In this document: in pieces, positions 1 through 6,162 of the stretch | Layout of the letters: each line of letters begins with the position of its first letter | Position numbering within the stretch: the first letter of the stretch is position 1 | Source of the DNA: Gammaproteobacteria bacterium | Lineage (GTDB): Bacteria; Pseudomonadota; Gammaproteobacteria; Xanthomonadales; Xanthomonadaceae | Assembly (NCBI GenBank): GCA_025360985.1 | Contig: JANYBA010000235.1 | Location: forward strand, 1 to 6,162 | Direction: 5' to 3' | Length of the DNA stretch: 6,162 nucleotides | Notes under the pieces: generated by a model | Seen by the model: only the letters and a program-made list of their open reading frames with translations | Told to the model about the DNA's origin: nothing | Database searches by the model: none | Position numbers and translations under genes: made by a program

Positions 1-628
1 GCCAGTAGGCCAAGGTGAACGCCACGAGCTCCAACAAGGTCGGCAACGCGCGCAGGATGCGACCGTCCAGGTCGCGCGCTTCGATGCCCGCCAACGCCGG
101 CAGCGAAAACAGGGCCGAAGTCGTCGCCAGCGCCGCGACCATCAGCAGCGAGCCGAAGGTCAAGGTCGTCCAGTAAATCAGGAAACGGCTCATGCGCGGC
201 TTCGGCGAATGCACGCGCCAGATGCGGTTGAACGCCTGTTCGACGCTCCACATGGTCAACAGGATGGACACCAGCAGGGCGATGATCCCGCCGGCCGACA
301 GGTGCCGGGCGCTTTCGGCCGAGTTGCGCAGGAATTGTTCGATCGCCCGCGCCGACGACGGCACGAAGTTGGAGAACACATAGTCCACCAGCCGGTCGGT
401 CCAGTGGTCGAACACGGGGAACGCCGACAGCACCGCCAACACCACGGCGGCCAGCGGAACCAGGGCGAACACCGTGGAATACGAAATCGCTCCCGCCGAC
501 TCGAAGCATCGGTCGTCCAGGAAGCGGTGCTACAGGTGCCGCGAAAACGCCAGCACCCGATCCCGGTCGATGCGGGCATTCCATCGGCGAAAGGCGGCGA
601 GAAACGGCATCGGCCAAGGGTAACGCAT
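1..628 (-). pseudogene. yihY: YihY/BrkB-family inner-membrane protein, interrupted by in-frame TAG and cut by window edge
   Basis: The minus strand reads as the N-terminal part of a YihY/virulence factor BrkB protein (once called ribonuclease BN), a polytopic inner-membrane family of uncertain function. From the ATG at 628 (or a second at 610) it reads MPFLAAFRRWNARIDRDR and on to RHL, then meets TAG at 530-532. The same frame continues without another stop for 176 codons to the left edge and stays family-like: RFLDDRCFESAGAISYSTVF, ALVPLAAVVLAVLSAFPVFD, then MWSVEQAFNRIWRVHSPKPR and YWTTLTFGSLL. E. coli YihY has Trp at the interrupted position (LLWQR), so a single TGG-to-TAG change explains the break. 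No ATG or other clear restart follows the stop before 253. No strong Shine-Dalgarno precedes either start. The gene diverges from wrbA. Whether this is a true pseudogene, a sequencing error or a read-through codon cannot be told here; the family call itself is secure. Confidence 0.85.
530..532 (-). other. In-frame amber codon in yihY
   Basis: Reading the minus strand, CTG TAG CAC interrupts an otherwise continuous YihY frame. Family members carry Trp (TGG) here, so one G-to-A change accounts for it. The seven other stop codons seen in this window are TGA or TAA, never TAG, which makes this codon stand out. Confidence 0.85.
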
Positions 629-635
629 GACAGGG

Positions 636-659
636 CGGATGCCGCCGCCGGCGGCATCC

Positions 660-660
<1 letters not shown>
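636..660. repeat. Perfect 25-bp palindrome in the yihY-wrbA divergent gap
   Basis: The arm CGGATGCCGCCG (636-647) is matched exactly by its reverse complement CGGCGGCATCCG (649-660) around a single central C at 648. It fills most of the 45-base gap between the divergent starts at 628 and 674. It could be an operator shared by both genes, or an RNA hairpin in the yihY leader with a 10-bp stem and 5-base loop. It lacks a T-tract on either side, so it is not a standard terminator. Confidence 0.7.
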
Positions 661-1641
<981 letters not shown>

Positions 1642-1680
1642 TTCCGGGACGCGTCGGGCGGTACTCCACAGAGAATGGGC

Positions 1681-2169
1681 ATGGACCAGCTACTGATCGT
1701 CACCACCGGCGGCACCATCGACAAGGTGTATTTCGACGACAAGTCCGACTTCCAGGTCGGTGACCCGCAGATCGGCCGGATCCTCGACGAATTGGGCGTC
1801 GCCTTCCGCTTCACGGTCATCCCGATCATGCGCAAGGACAGCTTGCACCTCAACGATGCCGACCGCGAACTGCTGCGCGCCACCATCGCCGCGCAGCCGA
1901 TGCGGCACGTGCTGGTCACCCATGGCACCGACACCATGGTCGAGACCGCGAAGGTACTGGCGAGCATTCCCGACAAGACCATCGTGATCACCGGCGCGCT
2001 CAACCCGGCCCGGTTCCGCGGTTCCGACGCCGACTTCAACATCGGCACCGCGGTCGGCGCCGTGCAGTCCTTGCCGGCCGGCGTCTACATCGCCATGAAC
2101 GGTCGCATCTGGGATCCGACCCGCGTGCGCAAGAACGTCGCCGCCAACCGCTTCGAATCGCTCGACTGA
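1681..2169 (+). CDS. Short single-domain asparaginase-like protein
   Basis: The 162-residue product matches the N-terminal domain of type I/II L-asparaginases, which hydrolyse asparagine to aspartate and ammonia. Catalytic signatures are present: TTGGTI (8-13) with the nucleophile Thr12, VTHGTDTM (79-86) with Thr83 and Asp84, TGALNPARFRGSDADFNIG (104-122), and GVYIAMNGRIWDPTRVRKN (134-152) with Lys151 in the place of E. coli Lys162. Full enzymes are about 330 residues and have a C-terminal domain that completes the site across subunits; that half is missing, and the frame ends cleanly at TGA rather than by visible damage. Activity is therefore uncertain; it could be a reduced amidohydrolase. 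Start choice: AGAGA (1670-1674) is 6 bases before the ATG at 1681 but directly abuts the ATG at 1675, which would add Met-Gly. No signal peptide, so cytosolic. Confidence 0.9.
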   Translation: MDQLLIVTTGGTIDKVYFDDKSDFQVGDPQIGRILDELGVAFRFTVIPIMRKDSLHLNDADRELLRATIAAQPMRHVLVTHGTDTMVETAKVLASIPDKTIVITGALNPARFRGSDADFNIGTAVGAVQSLPAGVYIAMNGRIWDPTRVRKNVAANRFESLD

Positions 2170-2175
2170 TCCGCC

Positions 2176-2204
2176 AAAAAAGACCCCGGCGCAAGACCGG
2201 GGTC
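2176..2204 (-). terminator. Intrinsic terminator of the secreted-protein gene, between convergent genes
   Basis: GACCCCGG (2182-2189) and CCGGGGTC (2197-2204) form an 8-bp perfect GC-rich stem with a 7-base loop. On the minus strand the stem is followed by six T (complement of 2176-2181), the standard Rho-independent form, 23 bases after the TAA of the gene ending at 2228. On the plus strand there is no T-tract, so it would end the asparaginase transcript less efficiently, if at all. Confidence 0.85.
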
Positions 2205-2227
2205 GAGTGCAGCGATTGCAAGGAAAC

Positions 2228-4297
2228 TTACGGCGAGATCGTGCCCTTCAGGCTGACGCCCGAGTAGGCCGCGTAGGCACGGACATTGACGTAGTACGTC
2301 CCCGCCGTCGGCGCGTTGAAGGTGCAGGTCTCGGCATTGCCGGTGGTGTACGGACGGCAGGTGTAGGTCGACGTGGTCGGAGCCGAATTCAGGTTCACAT
2401 ACAGGTCGGCATCGCCGGTACCACCGGAGATGGTGAACACCACGCTGGTCTTGCCCGAGGGAACGACCATCGTGTAGTTCGACGACACGCCACCGGTCGC
2501 GACCGACGGCAGGGCCACGGCCGTGCCGCTGCACAACACGGTACCGCCGCAGCTGCTCACCGCAACCGTCACAGAGGACGTCTTGGTGTTGCTGAGGCCA
2601 CCGCTGTCGGTCACCGTCTCGGAAACCGAGTACGTTCCCGCCGCGGCGTAGGTGTGGCTCGGGCTGGTCGCGGTCGAGGTGGTGCTGTCGCCGAAGTTCC
2701 AGCTGTGGCCAGTGATCGTGGCGTTGCCCTGCGGATCGGTCGAGCTGTCGGTGAAGGTCGCGGTCAGGCCACTGGTGACGAAGCTGAAGTTCGCCGTCGG
2801 CGCGGTATTGACCGTGGTGCTGTAGCTGCCGGTCAGGCTGACGCCGGAGAAGGTCGAGTAGGCCTTGATGTTGACGTAGTACGTGCCGGTCTGCGCAGTG
2901 GCAATTGTGCAGGTTTCGGCGTTGCCGGTGACATACGGACGGCAGTCATAAACGGTGTCGGTCGGCTCGGCGCCGAACTTCACGTACATGTCGGCATCGC
3001 CGGTACCGCCGGACATCACGAACTTCAGGCCGCTGGCACCCGCCGGAACCGCCAGCGTGTATTTCACGTAGACGCCAGTCGCCGCGCCGATGCCGGTCTG
3101 GGCAACGCCGTTGCTCAATGCCGTGGCACCACCGCCGCCACCGCCGCCCGAGCTCACATCCGCGTGGGTGATTGCGCAGTTGTTGGTGTCGTTGGACCAG
3201 CTGGCCTGCTGGGCGAAGGTGCCCGTGCTGAAGGCGACGTTGGCCGCGCCGCCGGTGGAGCCTGCCGCGATCCAGGCGCACTCGTCGGAGTTTTCCTGGC
3301 CCGCGTAGGTGCCGGTGTCGTGGTTTGTAAAGCCGCCGGCCGGGAACTGGTCGGACATCATCTCGTGCCACTCATGACCAAGGGTCATGGTGTAGCCGTC
3401 GAGCGTACCGGCCGTGCCCGAATTGACGAAGTTAACGCCGCAGCCGGCGCCCGAGTCGATGTTGTAAGGCTGGTTGCTGAAGGCGAGGTCGCCGCCCGGA
3501 GCCGTGACGCCGTAGCCGTCGCCGGTGTAGTCGTGCCAAGCGCAGTACCGGCCCTGGTAGGTGTCCGGATTCGTGCCCTTCGGAGACAAAATCACGTAGT
3601 AGGTCGAGCGGTTCGAGCCGGTCGCCGTGTTGCCGAAGTGCGCCGCAGCCTTGATGGCTTCCTGCGCGAGCTGGGTGCCGGTCGCCGCGGCGGGCGAAGC
3701 AACCGAGTTGTCGTACCAGACGCCAGTGAGGATGTTGGTCTGGCGCGGAATGCGGGTCAGGCCGGCGGCGCAGGAGGTGGCGCCTGAAGCCGCGCCGTTG
3801 CACCACTGGGTGAGCTCGTTCTGCCAAGTCTCGCCGTTGGTGCCAATGCCCTTGAACATCTGCTGGGCCGCGCTGGCGGCGCCAGCGGCGTCATTGGTGA
3901 ACGCAAGATTGCCGTTCGCATCGGTGCTGGAGGTGCCCCACTGCGTGCCGTAGAAAACGAGGTAGACCTTGTTCTGGCCGCTCATGACGCCTACGCCGCC
4001 GACGCCGCCGCCATAGGAAAGCGTCTTCGCATTGGTCGCCGCGGCAGCGGCATTCGGGTTGGCGTGACCGCGGGCCCACTGCTGCATCGATTCCGCGGTG
4101 CCGATGGTCGGGATCGCACCGTGGCGATACTCGTGTTCGTAGCGCGGCGAGTACGGATTCTGTTCGGTCGGGGACGGTACGCCCGGATGGTCCGGGTGTC
4201 CAGGCGACGCAGCCAGAGTAGCGGCGCTGGCGGAAATGGCGGCAATCGCGAAAACGAGGCGCGAAATGGTCGTGGTGAGAAGGCTAGTTCGGATCAC
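2228..4297 (-). CDS. Secreted putative metallopeptidase-like protein with PPC-PKD-PPC C-terminus
   Basis: The 689-residue product begins with a Sec-type signal peptide (1-30, hydrophobic core RLVFAIAAISASAATLAA). A Pro/His-rich segment follows, then a putative catalytic region (about 95-380) starting at NKVYLVFYGTQWG and containing LGHEWHEMMSDQ (306-317) and YAGQENSDECAW (331-342). His308, Glu309, His311, Glu312, Glu335 and Asp338 could bind metal, but this is not HExxH. Blocks of this kind resemble the SHELAE/EIGDLC pattern of EXORDIUM-like proteins (inference). Seven Gly (384-390) link to a pre-peptidase C-terminal (PPC) domain (391-495), a PKD domain (498-582; WNFGDSTTSTATSPSHTY) and a second PPC (588-689). 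The PPC pair share GGTGDAD, CRPY and TGNAETCT with two Cys 11 residues apart. The GTG at 4297 is chosen because CAGGGG lies 9 bases upstream and the next Met is residue 71. Two Clp-like sites lie upstream. Substrate and activity are unknown. Confidence 0.85.
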   Translation of the reverse strand: MIRTSLLTTTISRLVFAIAAISASAATLAASPGHPDHPGVPSPTEQNPYSPRYEHEYRHGAIPTIGTAESMQQWARGHANPNAAAAATNAKTLSYGGGVGGVGVMSGQNKVYLVFYGTQWGTSSTDANGNLAFTNDAAGAASAAQQMFKGIGTNGETWQNELTQWCNGAASGATSCAAGLTRIPRQTNILTGVWYDNSVASPAAATGTQLAQEAIKAAAHFGNTATGSNRSTYYVILSPKGTNPDTYQGRYCAWHDYTGDGYGVTAPGGDLAFSNQPYNIDSGAGCGVNFVNSGTAGTLDGYTMTLGHEWHEMMSDQFPAGGFTNHDTGTYAGQENSDECAWIAAGSTGGAANVAFSTGTFAQQASWSNDTNNCAITHADVSSGGGGGGGATALSNGVAQTGIGAATGVYVKYTLAVPAGASGLKFVMSGGTGDADMYVKFGAEPTDTVYDCRPYVTGNAETCTIATAQTGTYYVNIKAYSTFSGVSLTGSYSTTVNTAPTANFSFVTSGLTATFTDSSTDPQGNATITGHSWNFGDSTTSTATSPSHTYAAAGTYSVSETVTDSGGLSNTKTSSVTVAVSSCGGTVLCSGTAVALPSVATGGVSSNYTMVVPSGKTSVVFTISGGTGDADLYVNLNSAPTTSTYTCRPYTTGNAETCTFNAPTAGTYYVNVRAYAAYSGVSLKGTISP

Positions 4298-4445
4298 AGT
4301 GAATTACCCCTGAGAAGTGGATGAACGGCCGGTCATGGCCGGAATGCCAACCTGTCTCCGGGTTACTGACGCACGTACTTCCCTGCGGGGCCATTGGCTT
4401 GGCCTCTAGTTCTTGAAACAGGAAATGCGGCACCGCCCCGGAACG

Positions 4446-4461
4446 CGTGATATGAGTCACG
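4446..4461 (-). promoter_or_regulatory. CRP/Clp-like binding site, promoter-proximal
   Basis: CGTGA-TATGAG-TCACG is a perfect inverted repeat with the GTGA-N6-TCAC core of CRP-family sites (E. coli consensus TGTGA-N6-TCACA). It lies about 149 bases before the GTG start of the secreted-protein gene, the only gene this gap can control, since the other flanking gene ends into it. In Xanthomonas and Lysobacter the CRP homologue Clp governs extracellular enzymes, which fits the target. No good -10 was found. Confidence 0.6.
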
Positions 4462-4486
4462 AATCTTCACGCCGCGCGGACCCTAT

Positions 4487-4502
4487 CGTGACATCCATCA
4501 CA
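4487..4502 (-). promoter_or_regulatory. CRP/Clp-like binding site, promoter-distal
   Basis: CGTGA-CATCCA-TCACA matches the CRP consensus at nine of its ten fixed positions. Its centre is 41 bp from that of the site at 4446-4461, about four helical turns, so two dimers would bind the same DNA face. A further GGTCAC half-site follows at 4503-4508. Confidence 0.6.
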
Positions 4503-4548
4503 GGTCACGCTGCGATGCAGCAAAGCATTTCAGGATTGACGGCGTGTT

Positions 4549-4574
4549 GAAAATTCCGAACGCCGGCGCCAGCG
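4549..4574 (-). terminator. Weak candidate terminator behind the small membrane-protein gene
   Basis: On the minus strand, CGCTG/CGGCG can pair (one G-T wobble, 4-base loop) at 4574-4561, followed by TTCGGAATTTT. The stem is short and the T-run is not adjacent, so this is tentative. The rest of the 287-base gap 4298-4584 holds the two Clp-like sites and the leader of the secreted-protein gene; no ORF or RNA gene is apparent in it. Confidence 0.25.
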
Positions 4575-4584
4575 CGCGAGCCCG

Positions 4585-5010
4585 TCAGTCGCGCCGGCCG
4601 AAGCTGCGGATGGGTTTTGGACGGCCAACATGTAGCGCCAGGCTCAACAGCCCCAACAAGGGCGCGCCGTAGTAAGCGAGGGTGCCAAACGACTTTTGCG
4701 CTGTTAAAGCTTCGCTAAGCGCATGCCGCTGGTCGGTTTCGCCGGGCGTCGGCATGCCCGGGAAATGATCCTCGGCGAATCGCCGGGCCTTTTCGCCCAG
4801 ATCGGCCTTCAAGACGATGAAACGGCCCGCGACCAGGTAAGTCGCCGCCAGCGGGCTGTGCAAGTCGGCGTCGTGCCGCAATTGATCGCCCAGCCTGGGC
4901 ACCAAGGCCAGCCCGCCCCACGCGAAAAGGTCGTAGGCGAAGCAGAGGCCAGCCAGCAGCCAGCAGATCGCCCGCAATTTGGCGCCCGGCAAGGCGCTGC
5001 TTCGTTTCAT
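4585..5010 (-). CDS. Small membrane protein of unknown function, downstream of sufT
   Basis: I do not recognise this 141-residue protein as a named family. It starts with basic residues (MKRSSALPGAKLR), then a hydrophobic helix at about 14-36 (ICWLLAGLCFAYDLFAWGGL). A less hydrophobic segment follows at 53-68, then a charged region (69-106, KADLGEKARRFAEDH), a second strong helix at about 108-128 (YYGAPLLGLLSLAL) and a basic C-terminus (GRPKPIRSFGRRD). Two helices with both ends inside and a periplasmic loop is the simplest topology. The ATG at 5010 is well supported: GAGG at 5018-5021 is 7 bases upstream and overlaps the sufT stop codon (TGA, 5020-5022). The 9-base gap indicates one transcript and probable coupling with sufT. 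A role linked to Fe-S maturation is inferred only from position. Confidence 0.8.
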   Translation of the reverse strand: MKRSSALPGAKLRAICWLLAGLCFAYDLFAWGGLALVPRLGDQLRHDADLHSPLAATYLVAGRFIVLKADLGEKARRFAEDHFPGMPTPGETDQRHALSEALTAQKSFGTLAYYGAPLLGLLSLALHVGRPKPIRSFGRRD

Positions 5011-5019
5011 TTCATGGCC

Positions 5020-5574
5020 TCACATCATTCCCGTTTCCAACCGGGCGACGTCGGACATCATGCTCTGGTTCCAGGGCGGATCGAACACGAGGTCGACATC
5101 CGTTTCAGCCACCGTTGGGATTTGCTCGAGTTTGCTGGTGACGTCTTCGACGAGGATATCGCCCATGCCGCAACCGGGCGCGGTCAGGGTCATGCGGATC
5201 GCCACCCGGCGCTCGCCGCCTGGCAGCGGCTCGACCACGCAATCGTAGACCAGCCCCAGTTCGACGATATTGACCGGGATCTCCGGGTCGAAGCAGGTGC
5301 GCAACTGCTTCCAGACCAGGGCTTCGACCTCGTCGTCGCCAGCGCCTTCGGGCAAGTGCAGCGCGGTCGGCAATTCCTTGCCGAGGGCATCGGCATCGTT
5401 GCCGGCGACGCGAAAAAGGTTGCCATCGACGAAAACCGTGAAAGACCCTCCCAGCGCCTGGGTGATGTAGCCAACCGTGCCGGCCGGCAACTCGACGCGC
5501 TCGCCCTGAGGCACCATCACGGCCGGGCAATCGCGCGAAAATTTCACTGGCTCGCTGGTGCGGGAATAGGACAC
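5020..5574 (-). CDS. sufT: SufT, DUF59/MIP18-family Fe-S cluster assembly protein
   Basis: The 184-residue product has the two-part layout of SufT, a cytosolic factor for maturation of Fe-S proteins. The N-terminal part (about 1-80) carries VPQGERVELPAGTVGYITQA and LGGSFTVFVDGNLFRVAG (41-58), typical of SufT. The DUF59 domain (about 82-176) shows DPEIPVNIVELGLVYDC (97-112), then TAPGCGMGDIL (131-141) with the conserved Cys135, and FDPPWNQSMMSDVARLETGM (164-183). Length is normal for the family. The start is a GTG at 5574, preceded by no clear Shine-Dalgarno; a second in-frame GTG at residue 10 is possible. A TAAAAT -10 box lies 27 bases upstream. No other suf genes are in the window, so this copy stands apart from any sufBCDS cluster as far as can be seen, though such genes could lie outside the window. 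Confidence 0.93.
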   Translation of the reverse strand: MSYSRTSEPVKFSRDCPAVMVPQGERVELPAGTVGYITQALGGSFTVFVDGNLFRVAGNDADALGKELPTALHLPEGAGDDEVEALVWKQLRTCFDPEIPVNIVELGLVYDCVVEPLPGGERRVAIRMTLTAPGCGMGDILVEDVTSKLEQIPTVAETDVDLVFDPPWNQSMMSDVARLETGMM

Positions 5575-5583
5575 GAAGGGGAC

Positions 5584-5610
5584 CCGGTGACGATCCGGTC
5601 ATTTTACCGG
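5584..5610 (-). promoter_or_regulatory. sufT -10 box flanked by CCGGT half-sites
   Basis: On the minus strand TAAAAT (5606-5601) matches the -10 consensus at five of six positions; a start of transcription near 5594 would leave a leader of about 20 bases before the GTG at 5574. CCGGT occurs at 5584-5588 and 5595-5599 and its complement ACCGG at 5606-5610, each step exactly 11 bp. The inner pair forms an inverted repeat with 6-base spacer around the -10 box, suggesting an operator. The -35 is poor. Confidence 0.45.
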
Positions 5611-5661
5611 CTTCCGGACCCAACCATTGGCGCATGCGATGCCTGGGCCGGCTCGCGTACC

Positions 5662-6117
5662 ATGAATGACCTCGCATGGAGCGCCGACTTGGCAGCATTT
5701 TCCTGGCTCGTACGCTGGCTGCTGTCCGGGCTGGCCCTGGCCGTCGGCATCCTTGGAATCACCGCCGTCTGGTTGGCGCTGGCGACGCTGTCGGAATCAT
5801 CCTGCAGCTGGCTGGCGCTATTCGCTGCCGCGGACATGGCGCTGATGCTCCGCCTGGGCCAGGCGCCGGCCGGTTGGCTCCGGCGCATCGCGGCGGTGTT
5901 CGCCACGGCGCTGGCGATCGCCGCCAGCCATTGGTTCATCGTCGCCAATTTTTTTGGCCAGGCGCTGGGCCTCGACCCGATCGAGTCGGCGCGGCGACTC
6001 GGGCCGGTGCTGGCCTGGGCAATGACCTCGCTCAGCCTCGGCCCGGCCGATTGGTTCCTGTTGGCGGTTTCGCTACCACTCGCGGCCTGGTGGGCAGGCA
6101 AGGGCCGGACGGCTTGA
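5662..6117 (+). CDS. Multi-helix inner-membrane protein of unknown function
   Basis: This 151-residue protein is not one I can name. It is strongly hydrophobic: likely helices at about 16-41 (WLVRWLLSGLALAVGILGIT), 45-66, 74-96 (IAAVFATALAIAASHWFIVA) and 129-146, with a possible extra segment at 112-126. Short charged loops (GWLRR, ESARRLG, GKGRTA) separate them. The frame is open far upstream, but that part lies antisense to sufT and its neighbour and reads as low-complexity Arg/Gly/Asp-rich sequence, so the ATG at 5662, where hydrophobic membrane-protein character begins, is preferred. No Shine-Dalgarno is visible. It is divergent from sufT with an 87-base gap and nearly touches the convergent minus-strand frame ending at 6125. 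The pattern resembles small conserved membrane proteins of Xanthomonadaceae; the function is unknown. Confidence 0.75.
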   Translation: MNDLAWSADLAAFSWLVRWLLSGLALAVGILGITAVWLALATLSESSCSWLALFAAADMALMLRLGQAPAGWLRRIAAVFATALAIAASHWFIVANFFGQALGLDPIESARRLGPVLAWAMTSLSLGPADWFLLAVSLPLAAWWAGKGRTA

Positions 6118-6124
6118 CGCCGGC

Positions 6125-6162
6125 TCAATGCCCGCCGTCGACGGCCTTGAGTTCCGACACCA
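6125..6162 (-). CDS. Possible C-terminal end of a minus-strand gene, cut by window edge
   Basis: The minus strand gives VSELKAVDGGH followed by TGA (6125-6127). Only 11 codons are visible, so an open frame alone means little, but the composition is protein-like and it ends 7 bases from the stop of the convergent gene, an ordinary arrangement for a tail-to-tail pair. The family cannot be identified. Confidence 0.35.
   Translation of the reverse strand, partial: VSELKAVDGGH

Noticed and set aside
2207..3787. A 526-codon open frame on the plus strand opposite the secreted-protein gene
   Set aside because: It is Arg/Gly/Ala/Val-rich with no recognisable motifs and lies antisense to a gene with clear domains; it is the usual shadow of GC-rich coding sequence.
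4388..4404. GGCCA-N6-TGGCC inverted repeat in the leader of the secreted-protein gene
   Set aside because: The arms are only 5 bases and GC-rich, with no T-tract and no known matching motif; expected by chance.
4509..4521. GCTGC-GAT-GCAGC inverted repeat near the distal Clp-like site
   Set aside because: The arms are short and it sits outside the Clp core; no supporting context.
4536..4541. TTGACG resembling a plus-strand -35 box
   Set aside because: There is no -10 at proper spacing and no plus-strand gene downstream for over 1 kb.
4723..5661. Upstream extension of the plus-strand frame that ends at 6117
   Set aside because: It runs antisense across sufT and the small membrane-protein gene and has low-complexity Arg/Gly/Asp-rich composition; only the part from the ATG at 5662 looks like a protein.
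6134..6145. GCCGTCGACGGC 12-bp palindrome near the right edge
   Set aside because: It lies within a probable coding end, and short GC palindromes are common at this base composition.

Overview
This window looks like chromosomal DNA from a GC-rich gammaproteobacterium, most likely of the Xanthomonadaceae/Lysobacteraceae (Lysobacter, Luteimonas or a relative). Three things point there: strong GC bias at third codon positions; the gene order yihY, wrbA, DUF2069, short asparaginase, which I recall from that family; and a secreted pre-peptidase-domain protein preceded by two CRP/Clp-type palindromes. This placement is recalled, not searched.

Layout. Positions 1-628 (minus strand) hold a YihY/BrkB-family inner-membrane gene that runs off the left edge and is interrupted by an in-frame TAG after about 26-32 codons. 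A 45-base divergent gap with two adjacent perfect palindromes separates it from a plus-strand group: wrbA (674-1279), a four-helix DUF2069 membrane protein overlapping it by 4 bases (1276-1641), and a short single-domain asparaginase-like gene (1681-2169) with its own TATAAT box, which overlaps the previous stop codon. A stem-loop terminator at about 2176-2204 lies between this group and the convergent minus-strand gene at 2228-4297. That gene encodes a 689-residue secreted protein: signal peptide, a putative metallopeptidase-like region with an atypical HEWHE motif, a poly-Gly linker, then PPC, PKD and PPC domains. Its upstream gap (4298-4584) carries two GTGA-N6-TCAC sites 41 bp apart.

Further right, a minus-strand pair, sufT (5020-5574) and a small unknown membrane protein (4585-5010), is probably one transcript. 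A divergent plus-strand gene of unknown function (5662-6117) encodes a multi-helix membrane protein. The last bases appear to be the 3' end of a minus-strand gene.

How the genes fit together. WrbA (quinone reduction) and SufT (Fe-S cluster maturation) are housekeeping and redox functions. The secreted protein probably belongs to an extracellular degradative programme under Clp-like control. There is no sign of a phage, transposon, CRISPR array, RNA gene or defence system. The observations most worth checking are the interrupted yihY, the unusual putative active site of the secreted protein, its paired Clp-like sites, and the palindromes at the two divergent promoters.
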